This document shows, one piece after another, positions 1 through 10,920 of a stretch of 64,000 nucleotides of DNA. A program made the translations under genes and the position numbers. The DNA comes from Oenanthe sinensis. Taxonomy: Eukaryota > Streptophyta > Magnoliopsida > Apiales > Apiaceae. How positions within the stretch are numbered: the stretch's first letter is position 1; every line of letters begins with the position of its first letter. The notes below the pieces were generated by a model. The model was not told where the DNA came from. It searched no databases and worked only from the letters and a program-made list of their open reading frames with translations. The DNA is taken from positions 9,445,501 through 9,509,500 of the forward strand of contig CM053795.1 in assembly GCA_028671895.1 (NCBI GenBank). Reading direction: 5' to 3'.

Positions 1-1066
1 TATATAAACTTGTTCCAGAACTTTCCATTTCCACCTAAATGAAGACAAAATTTCATAGGTTCCCCACTAATTAATTTTAGGAATATTTTACATTTTATTG
101 CAATTGTGTCTGGCTCACGACCAATTTGTCAATTATTACTATTTTAATGTTAGATATTCTAAAGAGTTCCGGGCTGCGGTTTGAATGACAAAAACCACGT
201 CTTTCATCCAATGGCCTCATGCCACGTCACCGATAAAACCATAAAAAAAACATCCAAAATACTGTAAATTTCTAGCATATATACCTTCGATAGAATGCAG
301 AAAAATTAAAAGAAAATGCTATTAATAACGTGATCGCAAAAACACTGAGTATCTGTTCTAACAAATCTCGAAATGAGCGAGAATCGAACTAGCACCTGGA
401 TATCGCGCTCGCATATCAAAGTTGTTTATTAGCATTTCATTGTAAGCCTCACAAACGTAAGGTTGAGTATTAAGGGTTCTCCGCCAGAATCTTGAGTTGA
501 GCGTTTGCTTTTCATCACATTAATTCGATATATGTAAAACATAATGCACGTATACTCAACCTCCTCATTTGGCTGATCAATATGAAAGCATTTTATTCAA
601 CTTCCCTTTGATGGAAGTGATGCAAATGACTTGAGCAATCTAGATTCATACAAATGGTGGAATACTAGGTAATTTACCGTTTCCCTTTCCAAAAACTACC
701 TTTGCACCATGATCCTGTTACAATATGTTCCTTCCAGCTCAGAGCATAGCCCACAAATTATTCGGAATTCAAACTCCCATCCATCGCTCAATAACAGAAA
801 TCAACAACAATAATATTTAACTTCCAACATCCTTGCAGGATCCACATTATACACACAGTTACTGACTAATTGCAAGATTTGAGGACTAACTGGAAGATCA
901 AATCAGGATCGAGGTTTGCTACTCTTACCTTAAAAAGTAGTAAAGCCATGATACAACACAAGTTTCTTGTATTTTGATATTCAGATTAGCTGAGTTATAT
1001 TATCAAAAAGCTGTCTTGTACAATATAAATACAGCAAAATGCTACTCAGCCTATGCTGATGGAATT
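1..1066. other. Intergenic, no gene seen
   Basis: This stretch lies downstream of the bL19c gene and should include its 3' untranslated region close to position 1066. I see no convincing coding frame. A short tRNA-like B-box near 365-400 on the minus strand lacks the rest of a tRNA. Confidence 0.5.
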
Positions 1067-3963
1067 TCACTTAAACGTAGACAATCTTGGAAGCTTGTCT
1101 CTCAAATAGTACAACCTAGCCCTTCTGACTTTCCTGTGCTTCACTACTTTGATCTCTTTGACATTTGGTGAATATCTGTGATGATATGAGGAAAAAAACA
1201 AATAAGTTAATCAGATCCCTAAATAAAGGAGCATGTTGGGCTTCTTCATTTCCACCGGGAAATAGTATTATGCAATTATGTACCAGAGAAATTCCAAATG
1301 TTAACATTGTACACATTAAGAAAATCTAAATATAAGGGGGCTTTCATGTTCCAGACTTGTATTCAGAAAAGTCTCATAGACCTGTCAACTTCTATATTAT
1401 ATCAGAGAAGCCAACTTGTTCAATTAAAGTCGATCGTGAGAGGCCCAAGTTGGATGCAGCATGTAATAAAGGTAAAGAACAACTTATACGAACTAAACTA
1501 AATGTATCCAAGTTGATTTGACCACGTAAAATCAATAGAATATACCAATTACCCAATGCACTAGAGTCCTTTGATAAAATTAAGAAAACACAAGTAAAAT
1601 AAAAAAAAACCTCTGAAACCTAAAGTATTAACTAAGATAACACAACAACAAAACATGCTTATGAAAGTATTACATAACTTGTAAAGTTATCGTCTATTGA
1701 TCACAAGATCAATGGAGGAAGTTCTACATCTAGCAAACCAAGTTGGGAAGAAAGATTAATAGCTAAGTTGATCGACCATGATCAGTACTTTTCTACTTTC
1801 TAGACTAACCAATAAAAGCAAGCAACTAAGGGCCAGAAACTGTTACAAGTCCCAACAATTGATGTCACCCTATGTTGAATGTAACCAGCTCCAGAGACTC
1901 AACTAATCTGCCACTTAGTATCTATTAAAAATATATAATGCTAAAAAATCAAAAGAATATGAGGTGTGCTAGTCCTAAACACTCAAGAATCAATCTCCAT
2001 TTAATTAAATTGACAGTCTGCCAGTAAATGGCAATCATAGACTCTGATCATATAAATGAGACCATTATTTTATGAGCTAAGCCCAAACTTAGACTGTTCA
2101 TTTTCGTTTAGTATGAATGTATGATGAATGTGGTGTGAGTACACTTTGATTATGAAAAGAGCTCAAGCCAATCAGAACCTGAAGATAATGATGGGTTATG
2201 TACGAACCAGACTAGTTAAACAAACTTTTACACGAGACAAGCACGGTGAAAATGTATTCAAAATAAACCAATAACAAGTAATTGTTGGACATATGTCTCT
2301 ATAAATTTGAGATACACATTAATACTATCTGACTAATATAGGTAAATAAAATTTGTTGTGTGTACTGGCAATAAAAGCAGGTCAAGGACAGCAATTTTTT
2401 ATCCTATTTAAATGCTGTTTCTTTCTCAACTGTACTACGATCAACCACCAAATTGCTTACTAAAACAAAAAGGAAAAAACATTTTACATTCACTTACTGA
2501 AATTTGATTGTAGTAGTATTTTGCCAGTGAGATTCATGTATAAGCTAAAACAAACATCTAACTAAACAGAAAGCAGAGTGTGGATTCACATAATATGTTA
2601 TGATAAAAAAATATAAGAGCATACCAACAAGCTAACTCACTATAGTAAGGATGACATGTATTAGTAAACAATAAGGTTGTGTTCACTTGGTGAGAATGGA
2701 ATGAAAAATTATAAACAAATTTTATGTAGAAAGTAGAATGTATGAGTGAAATTGTGAATAAACATGAGGGAGTTTTAATTTTGTTATGATGAGGATTGTA
2801 TGGAAAATGGTGAATAAATGGAATGAACATTCCTTTCAAAACATGTGGGTTAAAATTCTAGTTCAAATAGTTTGGAATGGAATGAAAGAATGAAAATTAT
2901 AAACACTTTTCCTAATCTCACTCAAATAAGAGTATATATTTCATTCCATTCTCCCCTCATTCCATTCTATTTAAGTGAACACAACCTAAGAGAAAGGCAT
3001 GTAGAACTTACATAGGAAACACAATTTCCACTCCAATCCCTGCAATAATTCTCCGAATCCGAATTGTTGTGTGAACACCAGCATTTTGTTTGGAGATCAC
3101 AATCCCTTTATAAATAGACAACCTTCGTCTATTCTCCGGAACTTCCTATAATCCAAATACAAGTTCACAAACTTCACACACCCAAAAGCAAAAAGCTTGA
3201 CATAAAAAACTCCAAAATCAAACAGATAATACCACATTACCAATTTGATTTCCACAATATCCCCGCTCCGTAGGTCCGGAATAGGCCTTACACTCACTGA
3301 CGCCTCGATAGCTTGCTTGTTCAATATCTAAACAAACAAACATCTAATTAATTGTAATGATCCATCCCATCTACCTACAACCACACACTCATGTTCACGA
3401 ACATATATAATGTCAGGGTCATGAGCATTTAACTACAAACAACTTAAAAACATAACGTCGTTACACATTAATTTTCAAAATCAGGCATACAGGATAGCAA
3501 ATGAACTAAAGATAATAAAGGCAGAATAGTTGCGAGTAATACCCCCATAATATCACCAAGCTTGACAATAGGCTTCCTTTTCGCGACTTGGGGTTCGGAA
3601 TCAACAACAGGTTCCTCGTCCTCAGCCACTGCTACACTTTCAGTAGCTTCGGATTCAGCTCTAACAAACAAAGAGCGGTTCCGCAATTTGGGAGAGCTAA
3701 ACAAAACACTGGAACTCGAAAACGAAGAGCGAAAAGAAACAGAAGAAGTGCAAAACCCTAGCTTTTGGGGAAGGCATTGTGTAGGGTTTCTTGACATCAA
3801 ACATAGTGCCTGCAAATCAATACTAACATGTGAAAACAAAGATATATGTGAAACAATTCAATTGTCAACGGATATACAGTTATCATACACACATATATAC
3901 ATACATATGATAGATAGAGAAGTGAGAGTGAACCTGAGGAAGAAGAGTAGATGCAGATCCCAT
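1067..3963 (-). CDS. RPL19: Chloroplast 50S ribosomal protein L19 (bL19c), five exons
   Basis: Nuclear-encoded protein of the large subunit of the plastid ribosome. The exons, joined in frame, are 3963-3934, 3809-3543, 3327-3241, 3145-3012 and 1175-1067, all with GT/AG borders; together they encode 208 residues. The first roughly 70 residues are rich in Ser and Arg, as expected of a transit peptide, followed by an acidic linker. The bL19 core starts at KLGDIMGILNKQAIEAS and continues through GDIVEIKLEVPENRRRLS, KGIVISKQNAGVHTTIRIRR and the tail RRARLYYLRDKLPRLSTFK, all diagnostic of the family. The start is the ATG giving MGSASTLLPQ, which forms a 30-nt first exon. Intron 4 is long (about 1.8 kb) and holds a MITE, so the last exon is far from the others. 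Function is by family; the sequence looks intact. Confidence 0.95.
2675..2986. mobile_element. Tourist-like MITE inside bL19c intron 4
   Basis: A 312-bp block has terminal inverted repeats GGTTGTGTTCACTT and AAGTGAACACAACC and is flanked by the trinucleotide TAA on both sides (2672-2674 and 2987-2989). A 3-bp TAA duplication is typical of PIF/Harbinger (Tourist) elements. It carries no coding sequence. A diverged relative in the opposite orientation lies at about 50370-50644. Confidence 0.8.
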
Positions 3964-4479
3964 TTGGAGACAAATGGAGGGACTGGGGATTTTGGTGGTG
4001 ATGAGGATTGAATTGGAACTCCACTCGAAAAGCCTTATCCTTTTTGTCCCATAAATAAATAACAAACAAAATTACTCATGTACGACTACTAATTTAAAAT
4101 TTTCATCCAATTTAATTTTCAAACTTATATTTAAAATTTCAAAAAATGAAGTCTAGAAATTAAATCTTGTGATTCAAAAGTTAAAATATTCACTTTTTAC
4201 TTAAATTAAAAATTAAATTCTAATTTACGTAAAAATTCTGATAGTACTTTATTACTAATTTAAATTATATATATAATTTTTCATTTTATCACAATTTTTT
4301 AGAAATGATCTTGTTAGATGTCATGACTCATGATCAATTAATTAAGTAATTAGTTAATTATTTAGTCACTTAAATATTTTATAATACATCACTTGTGTTT
4401 TTAAGTAATTATTATATTAATAGTTAAGGATAATAAACTTATTTATATAACTATTTAGTTTAATTTAAATGTTACTCTT

Positions 4480-4522
<43 letters not shown>

Positions 4523-5103
4523 TAAAATAATTTAAAATTTTGCCGAATCCCGCCGCTCCCGTATTTCGTATTTTTTAATTTACCGAATTCCCATATTCCA
4601 TCTAGCACCCCCGTATTTGCACACACACTCATGCTTCTTAGCATTCGGACCTGATCTTCGGATATGCCACATGGCTTAATAGGCAGAGACAGATCAAGGG
4701 CCTTTTGCAATTTTATTTATATATATGGATTATGTATTAGAAAATGATTATAAATACAGTTAAGGTTTAATGGAGTCGACTTCTAACTGGAACAGAAATG
4801 AGTTTAGTGATAGTTTAGTATATACTGCAGTATATACATGGACAAATTTTGTAAGGAATGCCAAACTGTATGTGCTCCGTATGATCATTTCTTAGAATAG
4901 TTAGAATAGTAGAATGCAAGATTATATGTACAAGTATGAAGTATATGTTATGCACGTATGATCATATATTAGCTTGAAAGAGTAGTTACAGAATCTTGAT
5001 TACGATAAAGCATATATAGATATTCAGACAAATTCTACAATAGCAATTTTGTGATTATTTTTCACTCTGTACTCTTATTTACAGTCCCTGTATCAATCCC
5101 AAT
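3964..5103. other. Intergenic, AT-rich
   Basis: This holds the bL19c upstream region next to 3964 and the 3' flank of the coiled-coil gene next to 5103. The interior is strongly AT-rich, with a perfect (AT)n microsatellite at about 4484-4517. No gene is supported. Confidence 0.5.
4484..4517. repeat. (AT)n microsatellite
   Basis: An uninterrupted AT dinucleotide run of about 34 bp in intergenic DNA. Confidence 0.9.
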
Positions 5104-6685
5104 TCACTCGGTAGACGATGAAGTGTTTCTACTACTAGAGTAGCTGCCTTGTAGTTTGCTAGGTGAAATTTTCAGGTCTTCCACCATTATCTCCCTGAGC
5201 TTCATATTTTCCTCTAGGAGTTCCTCAATGACTTGCTGGTGCTTCAGGACCTAGAGATTAGTAATCAAAAATTTCATTTTACTTTCGTTTCTACAAAAAC
5301 CACTTGGATAATGACTCCAGAGTTATCTAATCAAAACTTGTCCAAGTCAGCAGACAACTACAAGGTGTTATATTAATATCCATATTAATCCCTAGCATTA
5401 TAGCCTCATAGACACCTTTATTCTCTTTGTAACAAGAAGTTCAGGGTTCGATGAATTTACCGTCTTAAGCAGGTTCTCTGATTGCAAGAGCTCAGCCTAC
5501 CAAAAAAAAGAAGATCCAATTTCAGAATTAATTTAAAACGGTAACATCTATTCAAGAGCTAATTGATTGTAAGGAGTTAATGAAAGCCTTTTGCATCAAG
5601 AAACACACACCTTCTGCTGTGTTATGTCATTTTGTTCTTTGTTGTCTTCACCGTTCAAAACTGGATTTTTTAGAAAATTATCGATAACCTTCTCCCTGCG
5701 GCTGCCATACGGTCCCTCTGATGGAAGGCTCTTTGAAGATAAAGTTTTATATGCAGGAACTGTTTGCGACTTTACATCCTGTGACCAGCCTAGTTGAGAC
5801 ATGTTTTCAGGTACACTTTTTGCCATTTCCTTGATGCTTCCAATTGCAAATTTATCTTTTGAATCATTTAACATGGTGATTCCACTTTTTACTGATGCTG
5901 GGAGGATGCCTTGAACATTAGACATTTTTTGTGCTATCGCAAATTTCATCATCATTTCCTGCCAGAAAAATGGAGACACAATTTCCGATTGTCGATTGAT
6001 AGTTTATATGTGGAACACATTGACCGACATTGATTATCATTAATGAATCGCTAAAGAAAGATGATAACATACTGCAAAACAGGATTGAACTTTATGCACA
6101 GCCCCTGGCATCACAGAACTGCCTGTAAATAACCACAAATACCCATTGTTTATTACATTTACAGACATGCATTAGAAATTTTTAAATCATCTAACAAAAT
6201 ATGCTACACTGTAATTTTTCATCAACACGCACACCTTGGGATCCGAAATTATTGCCAAATTTTAATCCAAAGTCATGACCAAATGGTCCAAAACCTAAGC
6301 CAGGTCCATTGCCTTCTTTAAAGTTATTTTCTCCCAATTTTCTTATCTGAAACGATGCAGTTGGCCAGATTAGAGTATGCATATCATGACATTTTCATAT
6401 ATGATATGTGTGAATTGACATATATGATATGTTTGAATTGACATACAGATTGAATGAAAGGATCTGTTACTCCTTTAGCAGCAACTATAACTTGGGTTAC
6501 TGCCGGTAATGCACCCGAGACAACACATTTAAAAACTTGATTAGGAGGAACACATTAAACATATTCACATAGTATCAGTAGTAATAAGTAATAACTAACA
6601 AAAATAAAGACTAAAGAGGTGACAAGAACTAAGATATACATGGATTGTGAGTGCTCTTGTCCTCGGGTTTTCCTCCCATGTTCAT
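5104..6685 (-). CDS. Plant protein of unknown function with C-terminal coiled coil, seven exons
   Basis: I do not recognise this gene by name. The exons are 6685-6640, 6535-6447, 6346-6235, 6122-6073, 5958-5611, 5496-5461 and 5250-5104; all borders are GT/AG, phases agree and the joined frame is open for 275 residues. The start ATG (MNMGGKPEDKS) is preceded by an in-frame TAA. The N-terminal third has a small hydrophobic stretch (VVSGALPAVTQVIVAAKG) and then a Gly/Phe-rich patch (GPGLGFGPFGHDFGLKFG). The middle is Lys/Ser-rich and probably unstructured. The C-terminus has a heptad-like segment (VLKHQQVIEELLEENMKLRE) that should form a short coiled coil, followed by a Ser-rich tail. This suggests a scaffold or interaction protein, but that is only inference. 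The splice model is firm; an additional 5' non-coding exon cannot be excluded. Confidence 0.82.
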
Positions 6686-7942
6686 CTTTCCAACGTTGGT
6701 TAAACTAGAAACCAATTAATTAAGTGATACAGAAATGGAGATCGAGAAGGTAAGCTAGATTTAAAGAGCCAACAAGTCTGATACCATAACCATTGCAAAT
6801 GGCAATGTGACACATTCTTAACTTGCTTTTAAAGTAAAGGCATTCTATATTCTCTTCTCTTATCTGATTCTATTATCATCCTTCCTTTATATTTTGTTAA
6901 TGCACAAGCACTCCATGATAAATTTGCCGGAATAATTATCCGATACCAGTCATCGTAATTGCAGCTGATTGCTTTCATCAGCTGTGTCATGCCGAGGGAT
7001 GAACACACACGACGACTTGCCACAGAAGATAAGGGCCGTTCGAGTTCCTGGTGAAGTGGTGATGCATAATGCAATCTGTACTTCTGCAGGCTGCAGCTCA
7101 GTTTATTATTTTTTTCCCTTCCGTTTTCTATTTTCATTTAATTATTATTTTTTCTTCACATTTCAAGATCTATAGTACGTTGCTCGTTTTTATTTTCTAC
7201 CCGTAAAATAAAAGATAGAGTATTAGTAAATATAGGTCTTGCTTTTTTACTTTGAGTAAATTAACACTTTACTCTCGAGTTTTAAATAAGGAGGAAATCA
7301 AGTGAAAGCTAAGTAACTTAACTTTCACTCATTTTTGTGTTGCCCGAGTTTTTTTAAAGGAAAAAAACAAGTGAAAGTGGATGAAAAGTATGCAAGTTTT
7401 CCTGCCAAAACTTTCTCTTAAAAAATGGGATGAAGAGGAAAGTAAGTGTGGAAGAGATAAATTAAAAAACTGTTGATATTATAAATACACCCTTAATACT
7501 TATATTATAACTTTTAAATAAAATGATAAATTTGCAATCTAATAACTAATTTTATGCTTTCTTTTCAACTCGGGAGCACATGAATGAAACTCTTTAATTT
7601 TAAAACTTGGGAGTAAGTTAATATCATCTCCAACCCAACTCTAATTTTGCACTTTTACACCATTTTGGTGTAAAATTCTTCTCCAACAAAACTCTAAAAG
7701 TTACATCATTTTGGTGAAACACCAAAAATTATACCAAATCTAGTTACACAAGACTTTTTCAAAATCTCAACATTACCCTTTCATTCCTTCAACTTAAACA
7801 ATTTTTTTCCTTTCATATCCTAACAACTTTATTATTTTTGTACTTTATTATAAAATAACTTTTATAGTACAACAAAAATTCCTTTTGGTATAAGTTTTAG
7901 GGTAAATAGGTTGAAGAACATTTTAAAGATAGTGTAATTTTT
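6686..7942. other. Intergenic; possible host MITE of the Mutator-like element
   Basis: This contains the upstream region of the coiled-coil gene. From about 7620 the sequence has repeated short motifs around TCTCCAAC and ACTCTAA and a palindromic TTTGGTGTAA segment, which look like an older inverted-repeat element into which the Mutator-like element at 7943 inserted. No gene is supported. Confidence 0.4.
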
Positions 7943-9702
7943 GGGTTATGGAACGAAAAACACCCTGTGCTTTGGGTGTAGGAGCAATTACACCCTTTTG
8001 GTTATAACTAGATCAAATAAACCTAAAATCAAAAAATAATGGACCAAATAATCCTCTCCATTACAATTGAGTTAACGGACGTTACATATACCTTTATATT
8101 AACATTGCCCTATATTCTAATACATTCTACATATCTCATGCGGTTTGTATAGTTTTCCTGCTAGTTTAAACCATAAGAATAACGACAAATATTACGTGAA
8201 AAAAAGGCATCATACTCCCCTTTCATTCTTCTGAAATCACAAGATAAGAAGGGTTATAGGTTTTGATTCTAATATCTTTAATTTGTGTATAAATTATTGA
8301 CAAAATAGAATAGATTTTCTTTGGTAAATTATATTAAACATATTGTATATATTCTGATTTTCAAACATATTGTGTACATTCGTAGTTGCTAGTAGTTTAA
8401 CTTGTTTATTATATTGTATTTGACATTGCAGAATGGCTTATTATGTGGATATATATCTTCATTTTGGTGGAAAATGGATATACAAACCTGTGATGATGTA
8501 TGTTGGAGGGCATGTGAACAAACTAGTACAGCTATAGTAGGAGATGGATTGAGCACAGTTCTAATGAAAGGGGTGAAGTGGGTGCTAATGATGGTATACA
8601 AACAGGAGCTAAAACAAATGTTATGCAAGAAGTAGAAATAAGGATTGGTGGTATGCAAAGTGAGAACAATGAGATTGAAGGAGATCTTAACTTCAGTTTT
8701 ATTGGGAGTGACACGTCAAAAAGTAGTGAAAATGAATTCAAAAATGACATATATAATGAAACAGATGAAAGCGAAGAATCTAGGGATGGAGATGATTTTG
8801 CAGAATATAGTACCAAATTTTTGGTGGATGACGAAAGACCAACTTTTACAGTTGGGATGACATTTGCGAATGCTGTTGAAGTTAGAACTGCAATTGCAAA
8901 ATATGGTATCTCTAAGGGTATTTCACTAAAACTGTAAAAAATTCAGGAATAGGTATACTTTATGATGGAACTAGTGGTGCTATGAGTTTTAGTGTGAGCA
9001 CTTTTTACTAACTTTAATGACGACTTTTAATCATGTTTATTTTGTAAAATGGGAATGTGATCATGCAATGCACAAAAGGAACATTGCCTCATTGTACAGA
9101 CCCGAATTTGACATTTTCTATTCCTAATGAGAGAGAGTATCGAGTTGATAAGATTCAAAGAGTTGGCCAAACGACAAATATATCTCGATCAAATAGAAAA
9201 ATTGGAATTCGAGAGGTTAGTGGGCATATAAATGTAGCATCTATGCCGGTCCAACCACCTAGACCGCAACGGAAAGGACAAAATTGTATCACAACACAGC
9301 AACTTGAAGAAGTGAAAAAGCTACGCAAAAGTAAAAAGTTATCAAAATGAGGAGTTTTTGCTTCTTGGATTGAGAATATTTCCATACTCATATTTTCTAT
9401 TATGTTTTCAACATTGAAAACCTTTTATAGATTTTAATGGAAATAATTTTCTTGTCTTATTTTTCTATACATTTCCCGGTTTTGATTATCTATTATTTTC
9501 TAAAAATATGGATCATTGAATTCCTAATAGGGTTGCATACATGTTAATTGTATAAAAAATTAACGTCCGTTAACTCAATTTTAATGGAAGGGCTCATTTG
9601 ATCCATTATTTTAAAATTTTGGGTTTATTTGATCAAGTTATAACCACAAGGGTATAATTGCTCCCACACTCAAATCACATGGTGTTTTTCGCTCTATAAC
9701 CC
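7943..9702 (+). mobile_element. Defective Mutator-like element (MULE)
   Basis: A 1.76-kb element bounded by long terminal inverted repeats of about 142 bp (7943-8084 and 9561-9702) that begin GGGTTATGGAACGAAAAACA and GGGTTATAGAGCGAAAAACA when read inward. The flanks carry a 9-bp target duplication with one mismatch (GTAATTTTT at 7934-7942, ATAATTTTT at 9703-9711). Long repeats plus a 9-bp duplication are the hallmark of Mutator-like elements. The interior keeps pieces of a transposase, but the catalytic core is absent, so the element could move only with help from an autonomous relative. Confidence 0.88.
8433..9349 (+). pseudogene. Remnant of a MuDR-type transposase gene
   Basis: The remnant begins after an AG acceptor-like site with MAYYVDIYLHFGGKWIYKP and a VGG motif, which resembles the N-terminus of plant MULE transposases. 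After stop codons, a second frame at 8578-8937 gives an acidic linker ending PTFTVGMTFANAVEVRTAIA, matching the N-terminal domain that precedes the catalytic core in MuDR-like proteins. A further frame at about 9057-9349 gives a basic C-terminal tail (VQPPRPQRKGQ). The DDE catalytic region and the SWIM zinc finger that should lie between are missing. Frameshifts and stops make it non-functional. The family assignment rests on remembered motif patterns. Confidence 0.65.
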
Positions 9703-9711
9703 ATAATTTTT

Positions 9712-10920
9712 ACATTATTTTAGTGTGAATTTTGATGTAAAAATCATACTAAAATAGTGTAATGGATCGTAGATGTAACAAAACTCTTGACACTTCCTCT
9801 CACTTGCATTTTTTTACATTTCTTTGTTTTCCACCCTTAAAAATCTCTCGGGAGCAGGGCGTAAGTTTGTACTCGTGTGTGGGGCCACGGGCCGACTTGC
9901 CATGAGAACGTCGCCGACGGCTTGCATACTCCTCGTAATAAATCTTTGTGTTTTGGACTTGTATTCTATTTCCATTTGGCTTGTCTACCAGCGCAAGTAA
10001 AAGTTCAAAATAATTCCATGTTACGCCAATCTGGTCAGACTTGGATTGCCAATTGCCATTATACGGAGTATTATTATTCATTAGGTGAATTGACTGATAT
10101 AGCCTTTTCTCCTCAACAAGTCAATTGAATTTCTTTCTTCGAAAATAATTTAGCGTGCAAATATAACTTTATTAAAACAATAAAAACACTACATTGAAGC
10201 CCGAGTACGAATAGATATGAAATTTTTTTATGTGTTAATCATTTTTAATGCTTGGAATGAAAAATCCCTAAAACGGATTTAACAAAGTTGATATAGCTTT
10301 AAAAAGTATATTTATATGATAGGATTTTTAACTTTCACTATTGAATTTAAAAACTTAATTAATGCACGTTCTTACTAAAAAAAGTAATATCAAAACTAAC
10401 CTAATAAATAGATTAACTAAAAAATAATTCTATATTTCACATACATCATTTGAAATTGAATAAAATTACGCTTTATGAAAATATCCATTTATTTGTTATT
10501 CAGAGTCGGGGCTCTGAAAAAAAAGTCGTTTACATTTCAAGGTCAACAGAGACATAAGGAAATTTGAAATTTGCTAAAATTTTCAATAAGAAAAATAATA
10601 ATAAATTCTGAAAAACAAGAAAAAAACAATATTTTTAATAGTAATATTATTAAGGGCAATATAGTAATTTGATTAAAAATGAATGATAAACACGTGGATA
10701 GCAAAGTCATCTCCTTTATATTAATATTAGTTCCGGACAAATTGGGGCTCTCTCTTCAATTACATCTGTATCTCCTACCTCGCTTTGTATCTCTCTCTCT
10801 CTATATAATATCACATCACCGACGATTATTTATATATATTCCGGTTAAATCTCGCCGTCGATACATTTCCGACTATTTGCGGCACTTCTTCCGTTCAATC
10901 GATCTCATCACCTGTTGATC
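9712..10920 (+). promoter_or_regulatory. Intergenic and presumed 5' region of the RABD2-like gene
   Basis: The part next to the gene has a pyrimidine-rich, CT-repeat leader (about 10791-10804) and a less AT-rich stretch at 10835-10920, consistent with a 5' untranslated region. An AT-rich TTATATTAATATT near 10718-10730 could serve as a TATA element, but this is weak. No other gene is seen in this interval. Confidence 0.4.

Noticed and set aside
365..430. tRNA-like B-box (GTTCGATTC on the minus strand)
   Set aside because: No matching A-box, acceptor stem or anticodon arm could be drawn; probably chance or a decayed SINE head.
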